Source: Halomonas sp. QHL1
GTDB taxonomy: Bacteria; Pseudomonadota; Gammaproteobacteria; Pseudomonadales; Halomonadaceae
Assembly (NCBI RefSeq): GCF_001882345.1
Contig: NZ_MINL01000001.1
Coordinates: forward strand, 747,944-811,943
DNA: 64,000 nt
Direction of reading: 5' to 3'
This document shows positions 10,158-20,311 of the stretch, one piece after another. How positions within the stretch are numbered: the stretch's first letter is position 1; every line of letters begins with the position of its first letter. Both the position numbers and the translations under genes were made by a program. The notes beneath the pieces are model-generated. The model worked only from the letters and a program-made list of their open reading frames with translations, did no database searches and was not told the origin of the DNA.

Positions 10158-10805
10158 TTAGTCGCCTTGCTGAACGCGATCAATGCGGTAAAGCGTTTCT
10201 ACCTGTTCTAAGCCACTTACAGTGCAATTAAGATCTTTAACGCGGCCATCACTTAACCCGTAGACCCAGCCATGCACTGAGATCTGCTGTCCACGCTGCC
10301 AAGCGCGCTGCAAAATCTTGGTGCGGCATAAACTATTAACTTGGGCTTTAACGTTGAGCTCACACATGCGATCGATTTGATCTTCAAGTGGGAGATGATC
10401 CAGCGAATTCCTGTGGTGGTTGTACTGTTCGCGCACCGAGTGCAGCCAGTAATCCACTACGCCACATTCGCCTCCCATCATGGCAGCCTTGATGCCCCCG
10501 CAACCATAGTGACCGACGATCATAATATGGCTGACTTTAAGAACATCCACCGCGTACTGAACCACCGAGAGGGCGTTCATGTCGGTGTGGTGAAGCAAGT
10601 TGGCGACGTTGCGGTGTACAAAAACTTCCCCGGGCGGGAGTGCAATAATTTGATTCGCTGGCACGCGGCTGTCGGAGCAGCCAATCCATAAATAATCGGG
10701 GTTCTGCTGGTTCGACAAGCGTTTAAAATAGTCGGGGTCTTCTTCGCACATGCGCTCAGCCCAGGCGCGATTATTATCGAGTAGCGTCGCAATAGGGTCA
10801 GACAT
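10158..10805 (-). CDS. can: beta-class carbonic anhydrase
   Basis: It interconverts CO2 and bicarbonate in the cytoplasm. The 215-aa protein has the beta-class zinc set: Cys43 and the Asp45-Ser-Arg47 dyad in WIGCSDSRVP, then His99 and Cys102 in VGHYGCGG. GQQISVHGWVYGLSDGRVKDL near the end is also typical. I chose the ATG at 10805 because GGAGA precedes it by a normal gap; an upstream in-frame ATG at 10835 would add ten residues without homology. It is convergent with the cytochrome gene and divergent from gor. Confidence 0.93.
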   Translation of the reverse strand: MSDPIATLLDNNRAWAERMCEEDPDYFKRLSNQQNPDYLWIGCSDSRVPANQIIALPPGEVFVHRNVANLLHHTDMNALSVVQYAVDVLKVSHIMIVGHYGCGGIKAAMMGGECGVVDYWLHSVREQYNHHRNSLDHLPLEDQIDRMCELNVKAQVNSLCRTKILQRAWQRGQQISVHGWVYGLSDGRVKDLNCTVSGLEQVETLYRIDRVQQGD

Positions 10806-11008
10806 AGCGTCTCCAGAAATGTTAAAGGGCGTCAAAGCGGATGATCAAGGCCCTACTCAGGGTGAAATTAGGCCGTGTATGACGTAGGCCAGTACAGAAT
10901 AGCAGAAGAAGGTTTTAACCTTCCCAGGTAGTCAGGTCAACCACTGGACTTGGCCAATGGGCAACACGATATTGATTCATACGAATTCTAACTCCCCAGG
11001 AGCAAATC

Positions 11009-12391
11009 ATGGCAGACGTTTCTGAATACGAATATGACCTTCTGGTTATTGGCGCAGGCTCTGGAGGGGTACGCGCGGCGCGAATGGCCGCGGCTACCGG
11101 CGCCAAAGTGGCCATTGCCGAAGATCGCTATTTGGGCGGAACCTGCGTCAATGTCGGCTGTGTGCCCAAGAAGCTTTACTCCTACGCTGCCCATTTCCAT
11201 GACAGCTTTGATGATGCGGCAGGTTTTGGCTGGCAGTTGCCTGGCCCCGCCAGCTTCGATTGGGCCACACTACGTGACAACAAAATCAGTGAAATCAAGC
11301 GTCTAAATGGCATCTATCAACGCATGCTGGAAGGCGCTGGAGTGACACTCTTCAACGCCAGAGCACGCCTGGCCGATGCGCACACGGTGACGTTAAGCGG
11401 CGAGCATGGCGATACATCGGTGACTGCTCAAAAAATCGTTCTCGCTACCGGTGGATGGCCCTGGGTGCCCGACTTTCCCGGCAGTGAACACGCACTGGAT
11501 TCCAATCAGATTTTTGATCTGGATACGTTTCCTAAGCGCTTTTTAGTGCTGGGCGGGGGTTACATTGCGGTGGAATTTTCGAGCATCTTTAATGGACTGG
11601 GCAGCGAGACGCACCTCATCTACCGGGGCGAGCTGTTTTTGAAAGGCTTTGATCAACAGGTTCGCGAGTTCACTTGCGCTGAAATGGAAAGAAAGGGGGT
11701 CTACCTCCACTTCAACACTAACATCGAGCGTATTGAACCCAGCCAGGACGGCTACAATGTTCATCTTACCAACGGCGATGTGCTTGAAGTCGATGTGGTG
11801 CTTGCAGCCACTGGGCGGAAAGCCAATATTCGTGACTTAGGACTTGAAGCGTTGGGATTATGCTTGGATGACGCGGGCAAAATCCCCGTAAACGAGCGGT
11901 TTGAAACAGCGCTGCCTTCAGTTTTAGCGTTAGGCGACTTGATTGATGGGCCTGAATTAACGCCGGTCGCGCTGGCAGAGGCGATGCAGCTTGTCGATAT
12001 TCATTTTGCCGATACGGTTCCCCAGCCGTTGGATTACAGTACGATTCCTACCGCCGTTTTTTGCCATCCTAATATCAGTACCGTAGGGCTTTCCGAAGAG
12101 GCCGCACGGGATAAATTTACCAATATACGTGTGTATAGCACCGATTTTCGGGCCATGAAGCACACGCTGTCGGGTAGTCATGAGCGCACCTTAATGAAGC
12201 TGATCGTGGACGATGCCACCGATGTAGTCGTCGGGGCCCATATGGTTGGTGATGATGCGGGTGAAATCATTCAGGGAATTGCTATCGCGGTAAGGGCTGG
12301 TCTTACCAAGCAGGACTTTGACCGCACCGTGGGCATTCACCCTACGGGGGCGGAGGAGTTCGTCACGCTACGTACGCTCACGCGTACTTAA
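11009..12391 (+). CDS. gor: glutathione-disulfide reductase
   Basis: A cytoplasmic FAD flavoenzyme that reduces oxidised glutathione with NADPH. The 460-aa protein begins with the FAD Rossmann motif GAGSGG at residues 15-20, followed by the redox disulfide GGTCVNVGCVPKK (Cys46, Cys51). The second nucleotide fold reads VLGGGYIAVEFSSIFNGLG. The C-terminal interface has the catalytic His in GIHPTGAEEF. Length and motif order match bacterial Gor. A Shine-Dalgarno (CAGGAG) precedes the ATG, and a hairpin terminator follows the stop, so it appears monocistronic. Confidence 0.93.
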   Translation: MADVSEYEYDLLVIGAGSGGVRAARMAAATGAKVAIAEDRYLGGTCVNVGCVPKKLYSYAAHFHDSFDDAAGFGWQLPGPASFDWATLRDNKISEIKRLNGIYQRMLEGAGVTLFNARARLADAHTVTLSGEHGDTSVTAQKIVLATGGWPWVPDFPGSEHALDSNQIFDLDTFPKRFLVLGGGYIAVEFSSIFNGLGSETHLIYRGELFLKGFDQQVREFTCAEMERKGVYLHFNTNIERIEPSQDGYNVHLTNGDVLEVDVVLAATGRKANIRDLGLEALGLCLDDAGKIPVNERFETALPSVLALGDLIDGPELTPVALAEAMQLVDIHFADTVPQPLDYSTIPTAVFCHPNISTVGLSEEAARDKFTNIRVYSTDFRAMKHTLSGSHERTLMKLIVDDATDVVVGAHMVGDDAGEIIQGIAIAVRAGLTKQDFDRTVGIHPTGAEEFVTLRTLTRT

Positions 12392-12405
12392 CAACACTCA
12401 AGGAT

Positions 12406-12431
12406 AGGCGTGCCAATGGCGCGCCTTTTTT
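12406..12431 (+). terminator. rho-independent terminator after gor
   Basis: AGGCGTGCC pairs with GGCGCGCCT across an AATG loop (9 pairs, one of them G-U) and is followed by a run of T. It lies 15 bases after the gor stop and separates gor from the ectoine operon. Confidence 0.85.
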
Positions 12432-12535
12432 GTCAGCTGCTTGCGCTATTCTAAAGGTGATAGCGGTGAGCGGTGATTGCATCATCCTCTCATAACAGAA
12501 AATTATGGAAAGCGAGACGGAGAATAATATGGCTT

Positions 12536-12564
12536 TTGAATTGCTCATAATCAGCTGTTATAAT
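12536..12564 (+). promoter_or_regulatory. sigma-70-type promoter of ectABC
   Basis: TTGAAT at 12536-12541 and a perfect TATAAT at 12559-12564 are separated by exactly 17 bases. Transcription would start near 12571, giving a leader of about 25 bases before the ectA ATG at 12597. The stretch around it is clearly more AT-rich than the flanking coding sequence. In characterised Halomonas, ectA has both vegetative and stress-sigma promoters; I can only see this one clearly. Confidence 0.7.
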
Positions 12565-12596
12565 GATCATCAAATTCGCTACAGCGAAGCATAACT

Positions 12597-13175
12597 ATGA
12601 GCACGCCGACACAACCTTTTACTCCGTCTGCTGACCTTGCTAGACCAACAGTGGCTGATGCTGTCGTGGGTCATGCGGAGACACCGCTGTTTATTCGCAA
12701 ACCCAATGCGGATGATGGATGGGGAGTTTACGAGCTTATTAAAGCCTGCCCGCCGCTGGATGTGAATTCCGCCTATGCCTACCTGCTGCTTGCGACCCAA
12801 TTTCGTGACACCTGTGCAGTGGCGACCAATGAAGAGGGCGAAATCGTTGGTTTTGTGTCTGGTTACGTCAAGGACAACGCTCCTGACACCTACTTTCTAT
12901 GGCAAGTGGCTGTCGGTGAAAAGGCGCGTGGTACCGGGCTAGCGCGGCGCTTGGTCGAGGCGATTATGTCGCGCCCCGAACTTGACGATGTGCATCATCT
13001 TGAAACCACCATCACGCCAGACAATCTAGCCTCTTGGGGCTTGTTTCGTCGCTTGGCTGCACGCTGGCATGCGCCGCTTAACAGCCGCGAATACTTCTCT
13101 ACCGAACAGCTCGGAGGAGAGCATGATCCGGAAAACCTGGTTCGTATTGGCCCGTTCCAAACAGACCGCATCTAA
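12597..13175 (+). CDS. ectA: L-2,4-diaminobutyrate N-acetyltransferase EctA
   Basis: EctA acetylates L-2,4-diaminobutyrate at the gamma-amino group with acetyl-CoA, the second step of ectoine synthesis. The 192-aa GNAT protein has the acetyl-CoA loop VGEKARGTGLARRLVEAIM (residues about 103-121), preceded by YFLWQVAV and followed by HHLETTITPDNLASWGLFRRLA, all typical of EctA. It is first in ectABC, directly after a strong promoter. Its Shine-Dalgarno is weak. The N-terminal 30 residues are variable, as in other halomonad EctA proteins. Confidence 0.96.
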   Translation: MSTPTQPFTPSADLARPTVADAVVGHAETPLFIRKPNADDGWGVYELIKACPPLDVNSAYAYLLLATQFRDTCAVATNEEGEIVGFVSGYVKDNAPDTYFLWQVAVGEKARGTGLARRLVEAIMSRPELDDVHHLETTITPDNLASWGLFRRLAARWHAPLNSREYFSTEQLGGEHDPENLVRIGPFQTDRI

Positions 13176-13254
13176 TACACCGCTTTTAAACGGTAAACAC
13201 GTATTGGACTTACTGTTTTTCCCGCTCATGTTGCTCCGGGCAAGCAACGCCTAA

Positions 13255-14553
<1,299 letters not shown>

Positions 14554-14602
14554 TTAAGCGTTACGCTGAAGCAGTAAGCTCAATAGTTTTAGTCAAGGAT
14601 AT

Positions 14603-14626
14603 AGCGGCTGGTAATCGCCAGCCGCT
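14603..14626 (+). repeat. stem-loop between ectB and ectC
   Basis: A perfect 9-bp stem (AGCGGCTGG pairing with CCAGCCGCT) around a 6-base loop, sitting 7 bases before the ectC ribosome site (GGAG 14634-14637). It lacks a long T run (only TTT), so it is not a strong terminator. It could be an mRNA-stabilising or processing element, or a weak attenuator that sets the ectC dose. Confidence 0.6.
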
Positions 14627-14644
14627 TTGCAACGGAGTACTCCT

Positions 14645-15034
14645 ATGATCGTTCGTAATATTGAAGAAGCGCGTAAAACAGAGCGTCTAGTGACCGCCGA
14701 AAATGGCAACTGGGACAGCACGCGCCTGGTGTTGGCCAACGACGGTGGGAACTTTTCTTTTCATATCACGCGAATTTTCGAGGGCACTGAAACACATATT
14801 CACTACAAACATCACTATGAGTCTGTGTACTGCATCGAAGGCGAAGGCGAGGTGGAAACCCTAGCGGATGGCAAAATTTGGCCTATCAAGCCGGGCGATA
14901 TCTACATCCTTGACCAGCATGATGAACATTTGCTGCGGGCACATAAAACCATGCACCTAGCATGTGTATTTACACCGCCAATTACGGGCAACGAAGTTCA
15001 CCAGGAAGACGGCTCATACGCACCTTCTGAATAG
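14645..15034 (+). CDS. ectC: L-ectoine synthase EctC
   Basis: EctC closes N-gamma-acetyl-diaminobutyrate to ectoine. The 129-aa cupin starts [16 protein letters not shown], the invariant EctC N-terminus; an in-frame TTG 18 bases upstream (14627) is disfavoured because GGAG is placed 7 bases before the ATG. Glu59, Tyr87 and His95 stand at the positions expected for the metal ligands of EctC, within [15 protein letters not shown] and [12 protein letters not shown]. It is the last gene of ectABC; no ectD hydroxylase follows. A hairpin terminator lies 54 bases after the stop. Confidence 0.97.
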   Translation: MIVRNIEEARKTERLVTAENGNWDSTRLVLANDGGNFSFHITRIFEGTETHIHYKHHYESVYCIEGEGEVETLADGKIWPIKPGDIYILDQHDEHLLRAHKTMHLACVFTPPITGNEVHQEDGSYAPSE

Positions 15035-15088
15035 CTACAGCACTTAACGAACGCTTTGTTGTCTCAAGAGTAGACAAGCAATGGAAAA

Positions 15089-15118
15089 AGCAGTCTGCTA
15101 AAGTAGGCTGCTTTTTTT
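15089..15118 (+). terminator. rho-independent terminator after ectC
   Basis: AGCAGTCTGC pairs with GTAGGCTGCT (two G-U pairs) across a TAAA loop and runs into seven T. It ends the ectABC operon. Confidence 0.85.
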
Positions 15119-15164
15119 GCTAAGTATTTGTTTTTCTGTGATTAAATCCTGTTTTAACAAAGGG

Positions 15165-15695
15165 TTATGATTTATCAAATACTAGCGTAATTTCACCAAG
15201 CGTGAAGCCAAATTTGCGCATGGCGGTTCGATTAATCAAGCGGCCATCCGGCTGAAGGTACATCCAGTCATCCATGGTGAATGAGATCATTCGACCATCG
15301 ATTTCGACCTCTAACGGATAGCGCATGTGGAAAGCGTGACCGTATTGACGTGCTTCGACTTGGCCCTCCACGTCATTGGCAGTGCCAATCCAACGGTGCT
15401 CATCGATTCGGTCAAATGTCCAAACGCGTCTATCGGTTTCACCGTCTGAAAACACGAAAGACTCGTCCAGTGTCAGGGTGTTATCTTCGTAACTGCCTTG
15501 GATCTCCACGGTAAAACGTCGCTGTACCTCGCCGGAGTAATCCTGCACCATGCCCCAGGCTCGGGTGGTGCCCGCAAAGTATTCGGCGATATCCAAACGA
15601 GGTTCAGAGTCAGCGTAGTCTTCAATATCAACGCCAGCACAACCAGCCAACACAAAAAGTAGTGCGAAAAAGCTAATACGCAGTGAGCGGATCAT
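15165..15695 (-). CDS. DUF3833-family lipoprotein
   Basis: A 176-aa protein with a type II signal peptide: a hydrophobic run and the lipobox LAGC with Cys19. The body has the DUF3833 pattern: LDIAEYFAGTTRAWGMVQD, GQVEARQYGHAFHMRYPL and MDDWMYLQPDGRLINRTAMRKFG. The family is widespread in marine proteobacteria and uncharacterised; an outer-membrane lipocalin-like role has been suggested only from its fold. It is convergent with ectC and divergent from the next gene. Confidence 0.85.
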   Translation of the reverse strand: MIRSLRISFFALLFVLAGCAGVDIEDYADSEPRLDIAEYFAGTTRAWGMVQDYSGEVQRRFTVEIQGSYEDNTLTLDESFVFSDGETDRRVWTFDRIDEHRWIGTANDVEGQVEARQYGHAFHMRYPLEVEIDGRMISFTMDDWMYLQPDGRLINRTAMRKFGFTLGEITLVFDKS

Positions 15696-15933
15696 AAGTC
15701 ATTTCCTATATGAAAACGGATATCGGTACAATTGTGGTAAAATATTTTAATAGCATAGAACACCTCAGAGCTTATGACTACAGCGTACGGACGAGTTCGC
15801 TTAATATATATTATGTTAAATCAAATAAACTAAGCTTCTGTAAATTGGTATCCGAAAAGCTGTGATGGCGTTGGACACTAGTCTCCCATCTCCTTATCAT
15901 TCCCCAACCTATTGTCCAAGGATATCTCTTGAT

Positions 15934-16770
15934 ATGCGCCCAGGTGTTTTGTGGCTTATAGCTGGCTTGTCACTTTCGATCGCAGGTTGTGCAGCAACCA
16001 AGCCGGAAACGAATCAACCGCCCCCTTTAAGTGAAGCCTCATTCAATTCTCGTATCCTGGAATTAGAAAGCCAGTTAGCGCAGCAATGCGACACAGGTAC
16101 GGAGCTGCAGGAACGCCAACTTGATCAGCAGCAAACACTGACTGCCGATATGCGTGAAGTGGGCAGTTTGCTGCGCTACCTTCGCCAGGATGTGCAGCAG
16201 TTAGAAGCCATGCGTGAAGAGCCTGTCATCATCCGTGAAGAGTGTGAAATTGACGAGAGTTTGACCACTAAAACCCTATTGGGGCGCAACGAGTGGGTAG
16301 GTTTTCCGAGCCTAGGAACGTATTTAAAAGCGCGTGTCGATTCCGGTGCCAACACATCTTCACTTTCAGCGGACGAAATAACGCCTTTTGAGCGCGATGG
16401 CGAAGACTGGGTACGTTTCAAATTGGCGCTTAACGAAGAAGATGTAGCCGTAGATTCACAGCGAGAAGAGTGGATTGAAGCGCCAATCGTTCGCCGAGTA
16501 CGCATTATTCAAGCTTCCGGTGAAGAGTCACGCCCGGTCATTTCTCTATTAATGACCCTAGGACCAATTCGCGAAAATGTCGAATTCACGCTCAATAACC
16601 GCTCTCATCTCGATTACCCGGTGCTGCTTGGACGGCGCTTTATAATGGATATAGCGTTGATTGACGTCGCTAGCACCTATTTACATGACCGCCCCGAGTT
16701 TCCTGGTGGCGAGCCAGCGGAACAAGCTGGTGAAGATGAAGCGGTTGATGAAGACGATAGCGAAGAGTAA
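15934..16770 (+). CDS. retropepsin-like RimB/DUF785-type lipoprotein
   Basis: A 278-aa lipoprotein (lipobox SIAGC, Cys19 from the chosen start) with a short coiled-coil stalk (about residues 35-95) and a C-terminal domain of the putative ATP-dependent zinc protease/RimB family. That domain has a retropepsin-like loop ARVDSGANTSSL (Asp136) and the closing YPVLLGRRFIMDIALIDV. The ATG at 15934 is preferred over 15862 because AAGGA precedes it and it gives a clean signal peptide. It is the first gene of a three-gene unit with an inactive-transglutaminase/7TM protein and an ATP-grasp ligase, an association described by comparative genomics for amide-ligase systems. It is expected to be anchored in the periplasm. 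Confidence 0.85.
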   Translation: MRPGVLWLIAGLSLSIAGCAATKPETNQPPPLSEASFNSRILELESQLAQQCDTGTELQERQLDQQQTLTADMREVGSLLRYLRQDVQQLEAMREEPVIIREECEIDESLTTKTLLGRNEWVGFPSLGTYLKARVDSGANTSSLSADEITPFERDGEDWVRFKLALNEEDVAVDSQREEWIEAPIVRRVRIIQASGEESRPVISLLMTLGPIRENVEFTLNNRSHLDYPVLLGRRFIMDIALIDVASTYLHDRPEFPGGEPAEQAGEDEAVDEDDSEE

Positions 16771-16803
16771 CCGCTCTGACGCTTTACGAAGAAAGGAATC
16801 TCC

Positions 16804-18327
16804 ATGTCACGGTTAATGTTTTATATTATTGTCGGCTTCCTGCTAGTCGTAGGTGTTGCTACCAGCGTGCATCGCCATGTGCAGTTTGAGATTCCCTGGC
16901 TGCCCGGTGAACAGCGTCAGGTGTGGGAAATTGAGGCTGGCATTACTTTTAATGCTCAGGATGGTCCCGTTCAGGTCGACTTGGCTTTGCCATCACACCA
17001 GGCTGGCTACCGTGTATTGACTGAAAACACGGCTTCATCTGGGTATGGGCTTGCATACCAGGCGGATGAATTGGGCCGTACTGCCCGCTGGACTATTCGC
17101 GAAGCCGTGGGTAGCCAAATGCTTTACTACTCGGTGCAAATGCTGGTATCTCAAGATGCGCGTTCACCGGTACAGACACCTCCTGAAGCGCCCGCTAGCA
17201 CGCCCTGGGAAAGCCCCTATGACACGGCGGCCAGCCAGCTAATTGAGCAAGCTTGGGCACGCAGTGCCAATAACGCTACCTTTGCTCGCGAGCTAATCCT
17301 CGATATTAACGGTGAGCGCCAGGGTGAAAATGCGCGGCTGCTGCTTTCACAAGAAAACCCTGCGGCGCTAGTGGTTCGGTTACTCAACCAAGCGGGCGTT
17401 CAAGCTCGTGAGGTAAGTGGTCTGCTGCTGGAAGATGGGCGTCGTCGCCAAACGCTAAGCAGTTGGATTCAGGTGTTTGATGAAACTGGCGAAGAGTGGG
17501 CCATTTTTCACCCGCTGACGGGTGAGCAAGGCAAACCGGATAATTTGCTGCTGTGGGAAACCGGTGGCAGAGCCGTGTTGGAAGTTCAGGGCGGCACCAA
17601 TTCCCGGGTCACCTTCTCCATGATGACCCATGATCAGCCTGCTTCGGCGGCGGTACGTAATCACTACTCTGAAGACACGCTGCTGAATTTCTCCATCCAC
17701 AGCCTGCCACTGGAAGAGCAAGCTCTGTTCCAAACTATCTTGCTCATTCCCATTGGCGCGTTAATGGTGGTTTTTTTGCGTGTGCTGGTGGGCATTAAAA
17801 CGTCCGGTACCTTTATGCCGGTATTGATCGCCCTCGCCTTCATTCAAACCACCCTTCCCACCGGCTTGATTGGTTTCCTGCTCATCGTTGCCGTTGGTCT
17901 GATTATTCGTAACTATCTTTCCTACTTGAATTTATTGCTTGTAGCCAGGGTCTCGGCGGTAATAATAACGGTGATTGCGATTATCTCGATCTTCACCGTG
18001 CTGGCCTACCGTATGGGGCTTAGTGCTGGCTTAACGATTACCTTCTTCCCGATGATCATTTTGGCCTGGACCATTGAGCGCATGTCGATTCTATGGGAAG
18101 AGGAAGGCCCTAAGCAGGTGTTAATCCAAGGCGGCGGCAGTTTGATCACGGCTGTCCTTGCCTACCTGGCGATGAATAACCCCTGGGTGCGCCACATTAC
18201 CTTCAACTTCCTTGGTGTTCAGTTGATATTGATGGCGTTGATCTTGCTGCTGGGCAATTACACCGGCTACCGTTTACTAGAGCTGCGCCGCTTCAAACCA
18301 ATCACTGACGATGAGAAGCCCTCATGA
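16804..18327 (+). CDS. inactive transglutaminase domain fused to 7 TM helices
   Basis: A 507-aa inner-membrane protein. Residues 3-20 form an N-terminal helix, a periplasmic part with an inactive transglutaminase-type fold lies at about residues 150-290, and seven or so hydrophobic helices follow from about residue 312 to 495, ending in a short basic tail. In the transglutaminase part I see no Cys-His-Asp triad (WIQVFDETGEEWAIFHPL replaces the usual catalytic region), matching the family's description as inactive. Its ATGA overlaps the start of the ATP-grasp gene, and it lies 33 bases after the retropepsin-like gene, so the trio is an operon. It could bring a periplasmic signal or substrate to the cytoplasmic ligase. 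Confidence 0.88.
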   Translation: MSRLMFYIIVGFLLVVGVATSVHRHVQFEIPWLPGEQRQVWEIEAGITFNAQDGPVQVDLALPSHQAGYRVLTENTASSGYGLAYQADELGRTARWTIREAVGSQMLYYSVQMLVSQDARSPVQTPPEAPASTPWESPYDTAASQLIEQAWARSANNATFARELILDINGERQGENARLLLSQENPAALVVRLLNQAGVQAREVSGLLLEDGRRRQTLSSWIQVFDETGEEWAIFHPLTGEQGKPDNLLLWETGGRAVLEVQGGTNSRVTFSMMTHDQPASAAVRNHYSEDTLLNFSIHSLPLEEQALFQTILLIPIGALMVVFLRVLVGIKTSGTFMPVLIALAFIQTTLPTGLIGFLLIVAVGLIIRNYLSYLNLLLVARVSAVIITVIAIISIFTVLAYRMGLSAGLTITFFPMIILAWTIERMSILWEEEGPKQVLIQGGGSLITAVLAYLAMNNPWVRHITFNFLGVQLILMALILLLGNYTGYRLLELRRFKPITDDEKPS

Positions 18328-19337
18328 GTTGGCTGAAGAACTGGACGTGGCCCACGCGCTTGCGGGATAAAGGCATTATCGGCATGAATCGCCGCAATAT
18401 TCGCTACATTGGGCGATATAATAGCCGCCGTCTCTATCCCCTGGTCGATGACAAGCTTAAAACCAAGTTACTGGCTCAACAGTATGGGATTACCACGCCC
18501 GAACTGATTGGCACGGTAACGACACAGTTTGGCGTTAAGCACATTGGCGCGATGCTCACGGGGCACGCAGGTTTTGTCATCAAGCCTGCCAAGGGGAGCG
18601 GCGGCAAAGGCATACTGGTGATTGAAAAAGTTGAAGATAATAACTTTATCAAACCCAGTGGTGCGAAACAGACGCTTGTTGATATTGAACGTCACGTTTC
18701 GAATATTTTGTCCGGCCTCTACTCATTGGGCGGCTCACCCGATGTGGCGGTGATTGAAACGCTGATTAATTTCGATGAAAGCCTGATGGATTACACCTAT
18801 GAAGGGGTTCCCGATATCCGGGTTATCGTCTTCAAGGGTTACCCCGTTATGGCCATGATGCGTCTCTCCACCGCGGCATCCGACGGCAAGGCTAACCTGC
18901 ACCAAGGGGCAGTGGGCGTTGGCTTGAACATTGCGACTGGTGCTGCCCTGCGCGCCGTTCAATTTGATAGGCCCTGCTTTAGCCACCCGGACACGGGGCA
19001 CGATCTGGCAAGCCTGGTCGTACCCCAGTGGGAAACGCTGCTTAACTTGGCGGCGGGATGTTATGAAATGACCGGGCTAGGCTATCTAGGTACTGATATG
19101 GTGCTGGATCGTAAGTATGGTCCTATGCTGCTTGAGCTTAACGCGCGGCCCGGTTTGGCTATTCAAATGACCAATGGTGAGGGTTTGCGCCGCCGCCTTG
19201 ATCTCATTGAGCGTCAACCCGACAACGTGCCCCCGAAACAACGAGTGGCCTTTGCCCAACACCATTTTGCGCGGCAAAGTGAGCTGGTAGACAGCGAGTC
19301 GGTAGAAAGCTCTGACACCTCGTCCACCGGCGCGTAG
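18324..19337 (+). CDS. alpha-L-glutamate ligase-like ATP-grasp protein
   Basis: A 337-aa cytoplasmic ATP-grasp ligase related to RimK. The glycine-rich ATP loop is FVIKPAKGSGGKGILVI (about residues 84-100); the late Mg-binding segment is LLELNARPGLAIQMTN. Members of this branch occur with the 7TM protein and the RimB-like protein encoded just upstream, and are predicted to form an amide bond between an amino acid and a peptide or cofactor; the acceptor is unknown. The start overlaps the previous stop by 4 bases, showing translational coupling. The C-terminal tail is Ser/Glu-rich and looks disordered. Confidence 0.88.
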   Translation: MSWLKNWTWPTRLRDKGIIGMNRRNIRYIGRYNSRRLYPLVDDKLKTKLLAQQYGITTPELIGTVTTQFGVKHIGAMLTGHAGFVIKPAKGSGGKGILVIEKVEDNNFIKPSGAKQTLVDIERHVSNILSGLYSLGGSPDVAVIETLINFDESLMDYTYEGVPDIRVIVFKGYPVMAMMRLSTAASDGKANLHQGAVGVGLNIATGAALRAVQFDRPCFSHPDTGHDLASLVVPQWETLLNLAAGCYEMTGLGYLGTDMVLDRKYGPMLLELNARPGLAIQMTNGEGLRRRLDLIERQPDNVPPKQRVAFAQHHFARQSELVDSESVESSDTSSTGA

Positions 19338-19380
19338 ACTACTAACGAGAGCTAGGCTAACAACGTTCAACGAGTTGCCC

Positions 19381-19827
19381 ATGACCCAAGCGAGTACACT
19401 ACTACAGCAGGCGGAGTCGCAGTGCCATATCCGCGGCGTCCGCTTCACCCCTATTCGCCGCCGCGTGCTGGAGATGATTGCCGAAAATGGCGGCGGGCTA
19501 AAAGCCTACGACCTGCTTGATAAGCTCTCTACCGAGCATGCGGCCGCCCGCCCACCGACAGTTTACCGGGCGCTGGAGTTCTTGATTGATCAAGGCTTGG
19601 TGCATCGCATCGAGTCGCAGAATTCCTATGTGGCCTGCGCTTGCCCAGAGCATGCCCACGGTTTTCAGCTACTCATTTGCCGTCACTGCGGTTATGTCGA
19701 AGAGCTGCACCTGGATGAGATTAGCGATCAACTGGCAGCGCTGGCAAAACGCCAGGGCTTTAACGTTGAGCGCCAAACCATTGAGCTCCAAGGGCTCTGT
19801 CAGGATTGTCGAACAGCTAGCGAGTAA
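19381..19827 (+). CDS. zur: Zur-type Fur-family zinc uptake repressor
   Basis: A 148-aa Fur-superfamily repressor. The N-terminal winged helix includes [29 protein letters not shown] and [21 protein letters not shown]. The zinc-binding half has [24 protein letters not shown] and a final CQDC, the cysteine pattern of Zur rather than Fur. I take the ATG at 19381; a TTG two codons earlier is possible. hisI follows 5 bases after the stop and then yidD, giving a zur-hisI-yidD unit. Zinc-dependent self-control is likely, but I see no clear Zur box in the short upstream gap. Confidence 0.88.
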   Translation: MTQASTLLQQAESQCHIRGVRFTPIRRRVLEMIAENGGGLKAYDLLDKLSTEHAAARPPTVYRALEFLIDQGLVHRIESQNSYVACACPEHAHGFQLLICRHCGYVEELHLDEISDQLAALAKRQGFNVERQTIELQGLCQDCRTASE

Positions 19828-19832
19828 ATTGT

Positions 19833-20309
19833 ATGTCCCGTTTTGATCACATCGCACCGGATGCGCTGTTTAAGCAACTAGAGCGTGCCACTCCCGAAGA
19901 CAGTCTACCCGCGGTGTCTACCCTGCTAGCGGCAGTGCGTTTTAATGCTGATGGTTTGATCCCCGCCATTGCACAGCAGCACGATACGAACGAAGTGTTG
20001 ATGATGGCGTGGATGAACCGTGAGGCGCTGGAAGAGACGCTAACCACCCGGCGTGTTTGCTACTATTCGCGCTCGCGGGAAAAACTATGGCGCAAGGGTG
20101 AGTCGTCGGGTCAGCAGCAGCAACTCGTCTCTGCCGCCCTTGATTGCGATGGCGATACGCTATTACTACAAGTCGAACAAACGGGCCCTGCTTGCCACAC
20201 TGGGCGACGCAGCTGTTTCTATATCGCTGTAGAGAAAGAGCAGGCCTCAATTACCAGTAATCCGCTGATTGACCCTGACGACCTTTACGGCAAGAAAACC
20301 TCGTCATAG
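19833..20309 (+). CDS. hisI: phosphoribosyl-AMP cyclohydrolase, zur-linked
   Basis: HisI opens the adenine ring of phosphoribosyl-AMP in histidine synthesis and needs zinc. This 158-aa protein has an N-terminal extension of about 40 residues before the core ([14 protein letters not shown]), then [32 protein letters not shown] and the metal site DCDGDTLLL with [13 protein letters not shown], all three Cys present. It stands alone, away from other his genes, and between zur and yidD. HisI paralogues in Zur-controlled operons are known and thought to back up the normal enzyme in zinc shortage, which I infer here. Confidence 0.88.
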   Translation: MSRFDHIAPDALFKQLERATPEDSLPAVSTLLAAVRFNADGLIPAIAQQHDTNEVLMMAWMNREALEETLTTRRVCYYSRSREKLWRKGESSGQQQQLVSAALDCDGDTLLLQVEQTGPACHTGRRSCFYIAVEKEQASITSNPLIDPDDLYGKKTSS

Positions 20310-20311
20310 CC

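Noticed and set aside
14627-14644. Upstream TTG start for ectC
   Set aside because: It would lie before the Shine-Dalgarno and add residues absent from EctC proteins; the ATG at 14645 gives the conserved N-terminus.
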